Below, piece by piece: positions 47,081-57,015 of a stretch of 64,000 bases of DNA (within the stretch, counting starts at the first letter, position 1; each line of letters opens with the position of its first letter). The notes under the pieces were generated by a model. It was given only the letters and a program-made list of their open reading frames with translations. It was not told the DNA's origin and ran no database searches. Both the position numbers and the translations under genes were made by a program. The DNA is from an uncultured Pelagibacteraceae bacterium. Its GTDB lineage: Bacteria > Pseudomonadota > Alphaproteobacteria > Pelagibacterales > Pelagibacteraceae. Location of the stretch: the NCBI GenBank assembly GCA_902587295.1, contig CACIKS010000003.1, forward strand, positions 1 through 64,000. The letters are read 5' to 3'.

Positions 47081-49147
47081 GTGATTCGACAAATGAAATT
47101 AGATAAGAATATTTACAATAATACTATAAATTTTTTCAAAAAGAGATTTATTGAGCTCTTTGGGCTTATACTTATAAGTGTTTTTTTCTTATTTTCATAC
47201 TCATTATTTAGTTACTCTCCAGAAAATTCTACACTAATCTACAAGATCGAATCTCCAGAAACTGGGATAATTTTAAAAAAGTATTTAAATAATATTGCAG
47301 ATCTTTTTCTTCAATCTTTTGGTCTAGTTTCTTTTTTAATTTCTGTAAGTATATTGTCTTGGGGTATAAACCTTATAGTCAAAAAAAAAATTAATAATTT
47401 TTTGAGTAAAGCCTTTTATACAGTTTTATATATTAATATAGGCTGCTTATTTGTTTACCTAACAAATAATAATTCATTTTGGTTAATAGATAATGGAAAC
47501 TCTGGTTTTATAGGTGAACAAAGTTTTATACTATTAAATAAGTTTACTCCACTAATCGAGAAGAATTTTGTAAAAGTCTTTCTCTTATTTCTTACTGTAG
47601 TATTTTTTATTTTAGCATCCGATATTAACGTCAAAAGTTTATTTCAGAAGTTTTTTTTAAAAAAAGAACAAGACAAAGTACAAATTGATGATAGTGAAAC
47701 TGAAATGAATATTAATGAAAATGAAAAATTAGAAACAAAACAGCAGGTTTTTTCATTTAAAACATCTTCTGAAAAAAAAACAACTGAATATAATTTACCA
47801 AAAATTAGCTTACTAGAAAAAAAACAAAGCAACAAAAGTTCTATTGCAAAAAATCCTAGTTCTGATTTCATAGAAAAAATTTTATTAGATTTTGGGATTA
47901 AAGGAAAAATAAAAAGAGTAAGCAATGGTCCAGTTGTTAGTTTATATGAGTTTGAACCTGCACCGGGAATAAAAGTATCAAAAATAATAAATTTATCAGA
48001 TGATATTGCTCGAAATACAAGCTCTGTTTCGACAAGAGTTTCAATTATTCCTGGAAAAAATACTGTCGGAATTGAAATACCAAATACTAAAAGAGATGGT
48101 GTAATTCTTTCTGAAATTATTTCATCAGAAAATTTTAACAAAAAAGAGATTAAACTTCCAATTGCTCTTGGCAAAAGCATTTCGGGTCTACCTATTATTG
48201 CTGACCTAACATCAATGCCACACTTATTAATAGCAGGAACAACTGGTTCTGGTAAATCTGTTTGTGTTAATACTATAATTTCTTCTCTTCTCTTCAAACA
48301 TAGCCCTGATAACTGTAAGTTTATATTAATTGATCCTAAAATGTTAGAATTGTCCTCTTATGAAGGGATTCCTCATTTGCTATCGCCAGTTATTACTGAC
48401 TCAAAAAAAGCAACGTCAGCATTAAGTTGGACTGTGAAAGAGATGGAAAACAGATATAAATTGATGAGTTCTGAGGGAGTAAGAAATATCGACGGTTATA
48501 ATCAGAAACATAAATTAAAAATGCCATACATAATAGTTGTTGTGGATGAAATGTCTGATCTGATGTTGATTTCTGGAAAAGAAATTGAAAACTATGTACA
48601 GAAACTATCTGCAATGGCAAGAGCAGCTGGAATTCATATCATTATGGCTACACAAAGACCAAGTGTTGATGTGATTACTGGAACTATTAAAGCAAATTTT
48701 CCAACTAGAATATCTTTTCAAGTAAGTTCTAAAATAGATAGTAAAACAGTTCTGGGTGAACAAGGGGCAGAACAACTTTTGGGTAAAGGGGATATGCTAT
48801 TTATGTCTTCTGCAAATAAAATATTTAGAATTCATGGCCCATATATTTCAGAAAGTGAAATTGAAAAAATAACAAGTTTTTTAAGATCTCAGGGTAAACC
48901 TGATCATATTGAAGAAATTACAAGAATTTCAGAAACTAACTCTGGGGACTACAGTTTTAACGAAGAACAAGACGATTTATATGGAGAAGCTCTTAGAATA
49001 ATAAAAAATGAAAAAAAAGCATCAACTAGCTTTCTTCAAAGAAAACTACAAATAGGTTACAACAGAGCTGCCAGAATAATTGATAAAATGGAAGAAAATG
49101 GGATAGTAAGTAAGGCTAATCACACTGGCAAGAGAGAGGTATTGTAA
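47081..49147 (+). CDS. ftsK: DNA translocase FtsK
   Basis: The 688-residue protein starts with GTG at 47081 or ATG at 47093. It has four N-terminal membrane helices (about 25-180), a short charged linker, the motor domain with Walker A AGTTGSGKS near 385 and IVVVDEMSD near 485, and a C-terminal winged-helix gamma domain (from about 620) that reads KOPS. It couples division to chromosome dimer resolution. The linker is short compared with E. coli. It is followed after 4 bases by lolA. Confidence 0.96.
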   Translation: MIRQMKLDKNIYNNTINFFKKRFIELFGLILISVFFLFSYSLFSYSPENSTLIYKIESPETGIILKKYLNNIADLFLQSFGLVSFLISVSILSWGINLIVKKKINNFLSKAFYTVLYINIGCLFVYLTNNNSFWLIDNGNSGFIGEQSFILLNKFTPLIEKNFVKVFLLFLTVVFFILASDINVKSLFQKFFLKKEQDKVQIDDSETEMNINENEKLETKQQVFSFKTSSEKKTTEYNLPKISLLEKKQSNKSSIAKNPSSDFIEKILLDFGIKGKIKRVSNGPVVSLYEFEPAPGIKVSKIINLSDDIARNTSSVSTRVSIIPGKNTVGIEIPNTKRDGVILSEIISSENFNKKEIKLPIALGKSISGLPIIADLTSMPHLLIAGTTGSGKSVCVNTIISSLLFKHSPDNCKFILIDPKMLELSSYEGIPHLLSPVITDSKKATSALSWTVKEMENRYKLMSSEGVRNIDGYNQKHKLKMPYIIVVVDEMSDLMLISGKEIENYVQKLSAMARAAGIHIIMATQRPSVDVITGTIKANFPTRISFQVSSKIDSKTVLGEQGAEQLLGKGDMLFMSSANKIFRIHGPYISESEIEKITSFLRSQGKPDHIEEITRISETNSGDYSFNEEQDDLYGEALRIIKNEKKASTSFLQRKLQIGYNRAARIIDKMEENGIVSKANHTGKREVL

Positions 49148-49151
49148 TTTT

Positions 49152-49715
49152 TTGCTTAATAAGAAGTATTTAATATTTTTTTTTTTAATTTTTATAACAA
49201 TTAATAATAATTTGCGGGCTAATGATAAAATGCAAATTATTAACAATTTTAATAGTATTGAGACCTTAATATTTAATTTTGAACAAATTTCACAAGAAAA
49301 AACGGAAAGGGGGAAATGTTACTTAAAGAGACCACATTTTTTGAAATGTCTGTATAATGATGAGAAAGGAAAAGAATTAATAATCAATAGAAAAAACCTT
49401 GTGGTGTATCATAAAAAATATAATAGAAAATACTATTATCCAGCATCAAAATCCTATTTTTTAAATATCTTAAATAAAAATAAATTTAAAAATTTAATTT
49501 TAGATAGCAGAATCTTTTCAAAAAATAATTTTGAGATTGTGAATTTAAATAATGAAAAGGGAAATATTTTATTTTATTTTGATAAAAATAAATTTGATCT
49601 GTTAGGCTGGGAAATATCAGATATAAATGAAAATAAAACTATTTTTAAAATTGAAAATCTTACAAAAAATCAAAAAATAGAAAATAAATTGTTTTTTATT
49701 CCTGAAACTAATTAG
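49152..49715 (+). CDS. lolA: Outer-membrane lipoprotein carrier protein LolA
   Basis: The 187-residue product has an N-terminal signal (KKYLIFFFLIFITINNNLRA) and the LolA beta-sheet pattern with LIFNFEQISQEKTERGKCYLKRP near residue 40. It ferries lipoproteins across the periplasm. The family is weakly conserved in SAR11; the link to ftsK, common in alphaproteobacteria, supports the call. It overlaps the convergent hinT by 8 bases. Confidence 0.85.
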   Translation: MLNKKYLIFFFLIFITINNNLRANDKMQIINNFNSIETLIFNFEQISQEKTERGKCYLKRPHFLKCLYNDEKGKELIINRKNLVVYHKKYNRKYYYPASKSYFLNILNKNKFKNLILDSRIFSKNNFEIVNLNNEKGNILFYFDKNKFDLLGWEISDINENKTIFKIENLTKNQKIENKLFFIPETN

Positions 49716-50073
49716 AAACCATTTTGCCTACTTTTTCTCCCCCAAAAATATGAAAATGTAAGTGTGGAACTTCTTGCCCTCCGTTTTGTCCTACGTTAGT
49801 CAAAGTTCTATAACCGCCTTCTATATTAGAAACTTTAAGTAAATTGGCAACATGTGATAATGCTTTAAAAAATTCAAAAATTTCTTTTTCTTTCGCGTTT
49901 TTAATAAAATCATCCAAATCTACATATGATCCTTTTGGAATAACCAATGCATGTATTTTTTTTTGAGGGTTTATATCATAAAAAGAAAGAACGTAATCGT
50001 TCTCATAAATTTTTTTACATGGTATTTCTCCACGTAAAATTTTAGCAAAAATATTATTAATGTCATATTTCAT
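49708..50073 (-). CDS. hinT: HIT-family protein (HinT-like)
   Basis: The 121-residue product has IFAKILRGEIPCKKIYEND at the N-terminus and the histidine triad HLHFHIFGG near residue 106. HinT proteins hydrolyse adenosine 5'-phosphoramidates. It is placed one base after hisE, in the same unit as the his genes, as in many alphaproteobacteria. Confidence 0.92.
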   Translation of the reverse strand: MKYDINNIFAKILRGEIPCKKIYENDYVLSFYDINPQKKIHALVIPKGSYVDLDDFIKNAKEKEIFEFFKALSHVANLLKVSNIEGGYRTLTNVGQNGGQEVPHLHFHIFGGEKVGKMVSN

Positions 50074-50074
50074 T

Positions 50075-50350
50075 TTATTTTTTTTGCCTTTTTTTAAGTT
50101 CGTTCATTACGTCCTCTATTTTAATATCGTTTGCCTCTAAAAGCACCATTAGATGGTATAAAACATCAGCGGACTCGTGAATTTTGTTTGAATTCTTTTG
50201 AACTGCATCAATGAGCTCTGAGATTTCTTCTTTTACTTTTTCAATACTTAATTTTTTGTCCGATAGTAATTTATTAGTATAGGATTTTTCAGGCTTAGAT
50301 CCTTTCCTTTGACGTATAGTATTAATTAAATCTTCCAAAGTTTTTAACAT
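50075..50350 (-). CDS. hisE: Phosphoribosyl-ATP pyrophosphatase
   Basis: The 91-residue product shows LEDLINTIRQRKGSKPEKSYTNKL and EEISELIDAVQ and ESADVLYHLMVLL, the metal-binding helices of HisE. It catalyses the second step of histidine synthesis. It is 3 bases downstream of hisF. HisI, its usual partner activity, is not in the window. Confidence 0.95.
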   Translation of the reverse strand: MLKTLEDLINTIRQRKGSKPEKSYTNKLLSDKKLSIEKVKEEISELIDAVQKNSNKIHESADVLYHLMVLLEANDIKIEDVMNELKKRQKK

Positions 50351-50353
50351 TTT

Positions 50354-51109
50354 TTAAATTCTTACAGGAATTCCCTTTGATTCTAAATATTTTTTTGCAT
50401 CTAAAATAGAAAATTCACCAAAATGAAATATCGATGCGGCTAATGCTGCGCTGGCTTTACCTTTTTTGAAGCCTTCATAAAGATGATCAAGATTACCGAC
50501 GCCGCCCGATGCTATAACTGGAATATTAACTAAATTAGAGATTTTTTCTGTCAATTCTAAATCATATCCTTTTTTTGTTCCATCCCTGTCCATTGAAGTT
50601 AAAAGTATTTCACCTGCACCGAGTTGTTCGACTTCCCTAGCATAATTCAGAACGTCTTTACCTGTAGAATTTCTACCGCCATGAGTAAAAACTTCCCACT
50701 TGTTCTCTGATATCTTTTTTGCATCAATAGCGATTACAGTACATTGTGATCCAAAATTTTCAGCTGATTCTTTTACTATATTTTTATTACTAACCGCAGC
50801 AGTATTTATTGAGACTTTATCTGCACCTGAACTTAATAAATTTGAAATATCGTCTATACTTCTTACTCCACCCCCGACTGTTAAAGGTACAAAGCACTGA
50901 GCTGATGTTTTTTTCACTACATCTAAAATAGTATCTCTATTTTCATTGGATGCAGTTATGTCTAAAAAACAAATTTCATCTGCACCATTTTCGCTATAAA
51001 ATTTAGCTTGTTCAGTTGGGTCACCTGCATCAACAAGGTTTATGAAGTTAATTCCCTTAACAACTCTACCATTTCTAACGTCTAAACAAGGTATGATTCT
51101 TTTAATCAT
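50354..51109 (-). CDS. hisF: Imidazole glycerol phosphate synthase, cyclase subunit
   Basis: The 251-residue TIM barrel has [16 protein letters not shown] at the start (Asp near residue 10), LTVGGGVRS near 83, and [15 protein letters not shown] near 170 with the second catalytic Asp. It closes the imidazole ring using ammonia from HisH. The hisH gene normally found in the cluster is absent here. It is 7 bases downstream of hisA. Confidence 0.96.
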   Translation of the reverse strand: MIKRIIPCLDVRNGRVVKGINFINLVDAGDPTEQAKFYSENGADEICFLDITASNENRDTILDVVKKTSAQCFVPLTVGGGVRSIDDISNLLSSGADKVSINTAAVSNKNIVKESAENFGSQCTVIAIDAKKISENKWEVFTHGGRNSTGKDVLNYAREVEQLGAGEILLTSMDRDGTKKGYDLELTEKISNLVNIPVIASGGVGNLDHLYEGFKKGKASAALAASIFHFGEFSILDAKKYLESKGIPVRI

Positions 51110-51116
51110 TTGTAAT

Positions 51117-51843
51117 TCAGATTAACAAATTTACTAAATTCTGATGTGTCAAACGTCCATCGTACAATGCTTTTCCAACAATTACACCCTCTAAATCTGC
51201 TTCAAGTTTTTTGACGGCAATTATATCATTTATTGATCCAACGCCTCCAGAAACTACAACTGGAATAATATTTTTAACAAGTTTTGCAAATTTAAGAGTT
51301 TCAGATAAATTTGGCTTGGTCAAAGTTCCATCTCGTTCAATATCTGTATAAATTATTCTTGATACACCTATGTCTTTGATTTTCATTAAAAAATCTGAAG
51401 CAAGAATTTTTGTTTGTTCTTTCCATCCTCTTAAAGCTATAAATCCCTCACGAACATCAAGACCTACGGCTATTTTATTTTTAAATTTATTACAAACATT
51501 CTTCAGAAAATTAACATCCTCTACTGCAACTGTTCCCAAAACTATACGATCTACACCGAAATCCGTTAATCTTTTTATATGATCTAATTTTCTTATTCCT
51601 CCCCCCCATTTGGACTCTAATATTTGTTAATTTGCATATTTCCTCGATAAACTTCACATTGACTGGTTCACCTTTTAGCGCACCGTCTAAATCAACTAGG
51701 TGAAGATCTAAAAAACCTTGATCTAAAAATTCTTTGGCTTGATCTATAGGAGATTTTTTGTATTCGGTTGATTTATCAAAATCTCCTTTGAGAAGTCGAA
51801 CACACTTCCCCGCTTTGATATCTATAGCAGGAAATATTTTCAT
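51117..51843 (-). pseudogene. hisA: hisA, phosphoribosylformimino-AICAR isomerase, broken by a one-base frameshift
   Basis: The first 110 codons from 51843 read as HisA (FPAIDIKAGKCVRLLKGDF near residue 3) up to VQMGG, then go out of frame at a run of seven C at 51601-51607 (G on the coding strand). Removing one base restores VQMGGGIRKLDHIKRLTD and continues through GTVAVEDVNF and VVSGGVGSINDI to the stop at 51117. The two parts together make a normal-length HisA of about 241 residues. The intact downstream codons suggest a homopolymer sequencing error or slippage, not old decay. Confidence 0.88.
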
Positions 51844-51850
51844 TAATTTT

Positions 51851-52441
51851 TTAAATTTTTCCTTTTGTAGAAGGAAGAATATTTTTAATTCTTTTATCTA
51901 TTTGTAAAGCCTCTCTAAGAGATCTAGCCAAGGCTTTAAAACAAGACTCAATTTTGTGGTGACTATTGTCTCCGTATAAATTCTCAATATGTAAAGTAAT
52001 ACCTGCAGCTTGAGAAAAAGCTTGAAACCATTCTTTAAATAATTCGGTATCCATTTCTCCTAACTTCTCGACTTTTAAATCCACCTTCCAAATCAAGTAC
52101 GGTCTATTAGAAATATCCATAGAAACTCTTGTTAAAGTTTCATCCATAGGAATAGTTATGCTTGAAAAACGTCTAATACCTTTAAGATTTCCTGCTGCCT
52201 TTTTTATAGCCTCACCTATGGCAATACCACTATCTTCAGTGGTGTGATGTAAGTCAATGTGAGTATCACCCTTGGCAATAACTTTCATGTCTATCAAAGA
52301 ATGTTTAGAAAGTTGCTCCAACATATGATCTAAAAAACCTATTTTGGTCTTAATTTGGTACTTACCTTTACCGTCAAGGTTTACCTCTACAGATATATTT
52401 GTTTCTTTTGTTTTTCTTAAAATTTTAGCTTTTCTACTCAT
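51851..52441 (-). CDS. hisB: Imidazoleglycerol-phosphate dehydratase
   Basis: The start is the ATG at 52439-52441 (196 residues); 32 in-frame codons upstream do not fit the family. The IGPD signatures are present: [15 protein letters not shown] near residue 35, [16 protein letters not shown] near 62 and [20 protein letters not shown] near 160, with manganese-binding histidines. It dehydrates imidazoleglycerol phosphate. Only 7 bases separate it from hisA, so hisH, which usually lies there, is missing. Confidence 0.95.
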   Translation of the reverse strand: MSRKAKILRKTKETNISVEVNLDGKGKYQIKTKIGFLDHMLEQLSKHSLIDMKVIAKGDTHIDLHHTTEDSGIAIGEAIKKAAGNLKGIRRFSSITIPMDETLTRVSMDISNRPYLIWKVDLKVEKLGEMDTELFKEWFQAFSQAAGITLHIENLYGDNSHHKIESCFKALARSLREALQIDKRIKNILPSTKGKI

Positions 52442-52509
52442 ATAACTTTGAGATTTAAGTAAAGATATATAGCTAAATTTGCATTTTAGCAATAAATGCC
52501 GCACAGAAC

Positions 52510-52537
52510 CTTGAAGATTCAAATTAAATCTCCACAT
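52510..52537 (+). promoter_or_regulatory. Heat-shock (RpoH) type promoter before hslV
   Basis: CTTGAA at 52510-52515, 16 bases, then CCACAT at 52532-52537 resemble RpoH promoters of alphaproteobacteria. The hslV ATG is at 52546, so transcription would begin at or next to the start codon, as seen for dnaK. The match is good at -35 and partial at -10. Confidence 0.55.
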
Positions 52538-52545
52538 AAGTAATT

Positions 52546-53085
52546 ATGAATACAAATCAGAGTTGGCACGGAACTACAATTGTCCTTATAAGGAAGGGAA
52601 ACCAAACAATAGTTGCTGGTGATGGCCAAGTTAGCCTTGGTAATACAGTCTTAAAAAGTAAAGCCAAAAAGGTCAGAAAAATTGAGAAAAGAAATGTGAT
52701 AGCAGGTTTTGCTGGTTCAACAGCTGATGCGTTAACTTTATTTGAAAGATTAGAAGCCAAATTAGAAAAACACGCTGGAAACTTAACAAGGGCAGCAGTG
52801 GAATTAGCAAAAGATTGGAGAACTGATAAATATTTAAGAAGATTAGAGGCATTAATGGCAGTAGCTGATAAAGAAAAAAGCTTTATCATTTCAGGAACAG
52901 GCGATGTATTAGAACCCGAGGATGGACTAATTGGAATTGGATCGGGAGGCAATTATGCTTTGGCAGCAGCAAAAGTTTTAATTGAAACTAATATGTCTGC
53001 AGAAGAAATAGCTAAAAAATCATTAAAGGTTGCTTCTGAGATATGTGTTTTTACAAACAATAATATTACAACTGAAAAAATATAA
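52546..53085 (+). CDS. hslV: ATP-dependent protease HslV, peptidase subunit
   Basis: The 179-residue product has the HslV N-terminus after a short propeptide: [25 protein letters not shown], with catalytic Thr at residue 10, and [24 protein letters not shown] later. It forms the two-hexamer peptidase core of HslVU. It is 2 bases upstream of hslU and has a heat-shock-like promoter just before it. Confidence 0.97.
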   Translation: MNTNQSWHGTTIVLIRKGNQTIVAGDGQVSLGNTVLKSKAKKVRKIEKRNVIAGFAGSTADALTLFERLEAKLEKHAGNLTRAAVELAKDWRTDKYLRRLEALMAVADKEKSFIISGTGDVLEPEDGLIGIGSGGNYALAAAKVLIETNMSAEEIAKKSLKVASEICVFTNNNITTEKI

Positions 53086-53087
53086 TT

Positions 53088-54458
53088 ATGATGCAAAAAG
53101 CTCCAAACCTTAAAGTCGTGAAAGATAGTAAAAATAAAAATAATTCAAAAGTAAGTGCACTATCTCCTAGGGAAATAGTTTCAGAGTTAGATAGATATGT
53201 TATTGGACAAAACCAGGCCAAAAGGGCCGTTGCGGTAGCATTGAGGAATAGATGGAGAAGACAAGCACTTTCTGAGGATTTAAAAGAGGAAGTTTTACCA
53301 AAAAATATATTAATGATAGGACCAACTGGAGTTGGAAAAACAGAAATTTCACGAAGACTATCAAAATTAGCGCAAGCTCCTTTTATTAAGGTTGAAGCTA
53401 CAAGATTTACTGAAGTAGGATATGTAGGAAGAGATGTTGAGCAGATTATAAGAGATCTAATTGAAATTGCAATTTCTATGGAAAAAGAAAAAAAAAGGAA
53501 GGAAGTCAAAGCAAAGGCGCAACAATCTGCTGAGGAAAAAGTATTAGATGCTCTTGTTGGAAAAAAAGCAAGCTTGGCTACGAGAGAAAGTTTTAGGAAG
53601 AGATTACGTTCTGGGGACTTAGATAAAAATGAAATAGAAATTGAGGTTAATGATGCAAAGTCAGGTATGCCTAGTTTTGAAATACCCGGTATGCCTGGTG
53701 CTAACATTGGAATGGTCAATCTTGGAGAAATGTTAGGAAAATCAACAAATCTTAAGGGAAAGAAAAAGAAAATGACAGTTAAAGAGTCTCATGAAATCTT
53801 GATTGCCCAAGAGTCAGACAAAATGATCGAGCAAGATAAAATTATAAAAGAGGCTAAGGACTCAACAGAAAACAATGGAATTGTTTTTTTAGATGAAATA
53901 GATAAAGTTTCGGCAAGAACTGACAGAGTAGGTGGTGATGTTTCGAGAGAAGGAGTCCAAAGGGATCTATTGCCTTTAATCGAAGGAACTAGTGTTAACA
54001 CAAAGTATGGACCAGTAAAAACTGATCATATCTTGTTTATTGCATCCGGTGCTTTTCAATTAGCAAAACCGTCAGACTTGCTTCCTGAACTGCAAGGAAG
54101 ATTACCAATAAGAGTGGAGCTTAAAGCGCTTACAGAAAAAGACTTCATTAGAATTTTAAAAGAACCTGATAATAGCTTAATAAAACAGTATAAGGCATTA
54201 CTTAAAACAGAAGATGTTGATTTGGATTTTTCTGATGATGGAATTGAAATGCTTGCAAAACTATCTACAGAGATAAATTCAACGGTTGAAAATATTGGAG
54301 CGAGAAGGTTGCATACTATAATAGAAAAAGTTTTAGACGAGATTAGTTTTAGTGCATCAGACAAAGCTGGTCAAAAAATTTCTATCGACAAGAATTATGT
54401 TAAAAAGAATCTTGGTGATCTTGTAAAAGATACTGATTTATCAAAGTTTATTTTATAA
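53088..54458 (+). CDS. hslU: ATP-dependent protease HslU, ATPase subunit
   Basis: The 456-residue AAA+ protein has [34 protein letters not shown] at the start, Walker [12 protein letters not shown] near 80, Walker [11 protein letters not shown] near 265 and an intact sensor region. It unfolds substrates for HslV. It overlaps the convergent smr gene by 6 bases. Confidence 0.97.
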   Translation: MMQKAPNLKVVKDSKNKNNSKVSALSPREIVSELDRYVIGQNQAKRAVAVALRNRWRRQALSEDLKEEVLPKNILMIGPTGVGKTEISRRLSKLAQAPFIKVEATRFTEVGYVGRDVEQIIRDLIEIAISMEKEKKRKEVKAKAQQSAEEKVLDALVGKKASLATRESFRKRLRSGDLDKNEIEIEVNDAKSGMPSFEIPGMPGANIGMVNLGEMLGKSTNLKGKKKKMTVKESHEILIAQESDKMIEQDKIIKEAKDSTENNGIVFLDEIDKVSARTDRVGGDVSREGVQRDLLPLIEGTSVNTKYGPVKTDHILFIASGAFQLAKPSDLLPELQGRLPIRVELKALTEKDFIRILKEPDNSLIKQYKALLKTEDVDLDFSDDGIEMLAKLSTEINSTVENIGARRLHTIIEKVLDEISFSASDKAGQKISIDKNYVKKNLGDLVKDTDLSKFIL

Positions 54459-54872
54459 TTTTTTCAATTTTATTACAAATGCTCCACTACCACCTAGCTT
54501 TGCGGGTGCCAATTTTATTGAGGTAATTTTTGAAATTAGGTCTGGGTTATTTTTTATAAACTCTGGCAATGTATTTTGAAGTTTGTTGTGTTCTTTAGAA
54601 GAGTACACATCATTTTCGTTGTTTGAATGAATACCTTTTCCTGTAATAATAAGAATTTCACCAAACCCTTTTGCGTGGCAAGTATTTATTAACTGTTCTA
54701 CTTTTTTATTTGCATCATCTATTTTAAAACCATGAAAATCAAATTTAAATTTTCTTGATGAATTTTGATCTTTATTTAATACCTTGTCTTTATCATAAAT
54801 TTCTTTTGGATTGTTTATAAATTCTTTCCAATATTTGGAGTCAGAATTCTTTTCTTTTGTATTTTTACTCAA
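54453..54872 (-). CDS. Smr-domain protein
   Basis: The 139-residue product has a charged N-terminal 45 residues and a C-terminal Smr domain: [20 protein letters not shown] and [14 protein letters not shown], then ending with [16 protein letters not shown]. Smr domains are nucleases or nucleic-acid binders related to ribosome-collision rescue and MutS2. Its start overlaps the timA stop by 4 bases. The mltA gene often found between these two is absent. Confidence 0.88.
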   Translation of the reverse strand: MSKNTKEKNSDSKYWKEFINNPKEIYDKDKVLNKDQNSSRKFKFDFHGFKIDDANKKVEQLINTCHAKGFGEILIITGKGIHSNNENDVYSSKEHNKLQNTLPEFIKNNPDLISKITSIKLAPAKLGGSGAFVIKLKKL

Positions 54873-55474
54873 GGAGTTTTAATTTCAGCAAGGTACCAAT
54901 TGGGACTAACACTTGAAATCTTTTTAGTAAATTTCCATTCGTCAACAACAGTTTGAATTGTATCAGGATTACCATCAATTACTTTATTATTTTCATCTTT
55001 TTTGACTGAAATAATCTCACTAACAAATTTCACTGTGAAAAAAAGGGCTTCTGCAGTTTTTTCAAATTTTTGAATTGCAGAGGATTTTATTCCTATAAAA
55101 GTTAATTCAGATTGGATTTTTTTTCTTTTTCTATCTTCTATAGCTGATGAAAAATTTGATTGCATCTTTTCTGTTAATAAACTTTTTAAACTTTCTTTGT
55201 CTCCTTTGGAGAAAGAAGTTAATATTGTCTCATAAGCTATTTCAGCACCTTTTAAAAATTGTTTTTTTTCATTTTTATCGAACTCTGTAAGAGACTTTTT
55301 GACTTTATTCTCTGAAACTTTTTTAAATTGACCAAATCTTTTTTCAGTAAACTCAGAATATGCTTTTTCTTCGTGGCCTGTTTTCCTACCTAGAATATTC
55401 CTAAGCCTTAAAATTATAAATCCAGCAATCATTGCCAGAAGTATAATGTCCAGATATCCAAAATTATTACTCAT
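54869..55474 (-). CDS. Tim44/TimA-like protein
   Basis: From the ATG at 55474 the product is 201 residues (an ATG 18 bases upstream is also possible). It has an N-terminal membrane helix (YLDIILLAMIAGFIILRLRNILG) and a Tim44-like domain (FLKGAEIAYETILTSFSKGDKESLKSLLTEKM onward), ending [11 protein letters not shown]. TimA proteins are inner-membrane proteins of the mitochondrial Tim44 family, with a suggested role in protein transport. It lies back-to-back with fxsA, the usual alphaproteobacterial arrangement. Confidence 0.9.
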   Translation of the reverse strand: MSNNFGYLDIILLAMIAGFIILRLRNILGRKTGHEEKAYSEFTEKRFGQFKKVSENKVKKSLTEFDKNEKKQFLKGAEIAYETILTSFSKGDKESLKSLLTEKMQSNFSSAIEDRKRKKIQSELTFIGIKSSAIQKFEKTAEALFFTVKFVSEIISVKKDENNKVIDGNPDTIQTVVDEWKFTKKISSVSPNWYLAEIKTP

Positions 55475-55518
55475 TATTTGATAAATATACATTAATAATA
55501 TAATTTAGAAACCGTCAA

Positions 55519-55941
55519 ATGAACACACTTATGTTATTTTTAATTGGAGTTCCGGCTATAGAAATATTTGTAATGATTAAAATTGGCCAGAACATTGGTG
55601 CATTATCTACTATAGGCCTGATTTTTTTAACAGCTGTGATTGGCATTTACTTTGCTAAAATCGAAGGTTTAAATACTTTGAGGTCTGGAGTTTATAATGT
55701 ATATCAAAATAAATTACCCATTTTTGAAATAATTTCAGGAGCGTCAATAGCATTTGCAGCTTTTTTACTAATCGTTCCTGGTTTTATAACCGATTTAATT
55801 GGTTTCTTATTACTTATACCGTTTACTAGAAAAATAATAATAAAATTTTTTATTTCAAAAAATAAGGAAAACTTGAAAAAAAATAATGATTACATTGAAG
55901 GTGAAATTATAAATAAGGAAAAAGATAAAGATGAATTATAA
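55519..55941 (+). CDS. fxsA: FxsA family membrane protein
   Basis: The 140-residue protein has three or four hydrophobic helices, with LIGVPAIEIFVMIKIGQNIGAL at the start and LLIVPGFITDLIGFLLLIP near residue 85, typical of FxsA. The tail is charged. Its function is poorly known (F exclusion of phage T7 in E. coli). It overlaps secB by 11 bases. Confidence 0.92.
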   Translation: MNTLMLFLIGVPAIEIFVMIKIGQNIGALSTIGLIFLTAVIGIYFAKIEGLNTLRSGVYNVYQNKLPIFEIISGASIAFAAFLLIVPGFITDLIGFLLLIPFTRKIIIKFFISKNKENLKKNNDYIEGEIINKEKDKDEL

Positions 55942-56347
55942 AATTGTTACTAAATATATTAAGGATTTATCGTTTGAAATACCTGAGGCAAAATCTTATT
56001 TCTTATTAGAAAAAAATATAAAAAAATACAAATATATGTGTGATATTAAAAGCAAAAATATTAAACAAAATATTATACAAATAGATGTAAATTTAAGATT
56101 AGTACCTATTGAAAAGACTACGGATAAAAATATTTATGTTTCAGTAGAACTGTCATCAATAATCGAGGTTGAGAATAATTTAGAAAAAAAGGATTTGGAA
56201 AAAATTATTTTAATAAATGTTCCTGAAAAAGTGTACCCTGAAATAAGAAATATAATTATTTTTTTATTCGAAAAATCAGGATTCAATAAAATTAATATTG
56301 AAGAAAAAATCGATTTCCTTAAGTTGTATGAAAACAGAAAAACTTAA
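55931..56347 (+). CDS. secB: SecB-like export chaperone (divergent)
   Basis: The 138-residue product keeps the SecB pattern KYIKDLSFEIPEAKSYF at the N-terminus, NIKQNIIQIDVNLRLVPIEK in the core, and VPEKVYPEIRNIIIFLFEKSGFNKINIEEKIDFLKLYENR at the C-terminus, resembling SecB's P-x-x-L-F-P-Y/E-x-R-x-x-I and DF-x-x-LY elements. It holds preproteins unfolded for SecA. The position between fxsA and dnaQ in an origin cluster supports the call. The sequence is more basic and more divergent than usual. Confidence 0.85.
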   Translation: MNYKIVTKYIKDLSFEIPEAKSYFLLEKNIKKYKYMCDIKSKNIKQNIIQIDVNLRLVPIEKTTDKNIYVSVELSSIIEVENNLEKKDLEKIILINVPEKVYPEIRNIIIFLFEKSGFNKINIEEKIDFLKLYENRKT

Positions 56348-57015
56348 AAAAAATTTCTTTTAAGTTCTTTTTTTAAAAATTTATCGTGACTTTCGATTTC
56401 TTTTTCTGTTAATTTTATAATATTTTTAAAATATTTCTTTTTTTCTTTTTTTCCAGTTATTGGAATATTTTCAATAGAATCCTTAAATGCTAAAGCGGGC
56501 TCTTTTTCGTCAATTAAGTTTATGTAAACTTTTCTTAATAATTCACAATCAAGCAATGCATTATGTTTGGTTCGTCTGGATAAATCTATACTAAATTTTT
56601 TACATAGGTTGTCTAAAGAATTTGAGGACCCTGGATACTTAGATCTTGCCACGGAAAGCGTGTCTACTATATTTTTTTCAGTATCAAGTATTTTCATATT
56701 AATTTTTTTAAGCTCATGATTTATAAATCCAATGTCGAAAGGAGCGTTGTGAATAATTAATTTTTTTCCGGAAATAAATTCCATAAATTCATTTACAATA
56801 TCCTTAAATTTTGGTTGTTTTTTTAAAATTTCATTTGTATATCCGTGTATTTCTATGGCATCGTCAGATACTTTTCTTTCAGGATTTATAAGCTTATGAA
56901 AAATTCTATTAGTTGGAATTAGATTTTTAGTTTCTATACAAGCAATTTCTAAAATTCTATGATCATCATTAACGGATAAACCTGTGGTTTCGGTGTCTAA
57001 AATAATTTCATTCAT
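56344..57015 (-). CDS. dnaQ: DNA polymerase III, epsilon subunit (3'-5' exonuclease)
   Basis: The 223-residue product shows the DEDDh exonuclease motifs: ILDTETTGL near residue 5, HNAPFDIGFINHEL near 90 and HNALLDCELL near 150. It proofreads during replication. It overlaps coaE by 8 bases and secB (convergent) by 4. Confidence 0.94.
   Translation of the reverse strand: MNEIILDTETTGLSVNDDHRILEIACIETKNLIPTNRIFHKLINPERKVSDDAIEIHGYTNEILKKQPKFKDIVNEFMEFISGKKLIIHNAPFDIGFINHELKKINMKILDTEKNIVDTLSVARSKYPGSSNSLDNLCKKFSIDLSRRTKHNALLDCELLRKVYINLIDEKEPALAFKDSIENIPITGKKEKKKYFKNIIKLTEKEIESHDKFLKKELKRNFF

Noticed and set aside
47644-48297. Open frame of 217 codons on the minus strand opposite ftsK
   Set aside because: It is antisense to the conserved FtsK motor domain and shows no domain or start signal of its own.
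52442-52537. N-terminal extension of hisB
   Set aside because: The 32 codons have no family similarity and would overlap the hslV promoter; the ATG at 52441 gives the normal HisB length.
53066-53719. Open frame of 217 codons on the minus strand opposite hslU
   Set aside because: It is a shadow of the well-conserved HslU frame; its Ser/Leu-rich translation is typical of antisense frames.
55028-55040. TTTCACTGTGAAA as a parS site
   Set aside because: It is a 13-base palindrome with an extra centre base and lacks the CACGTG core; it is probably a chance occurrence in timA.
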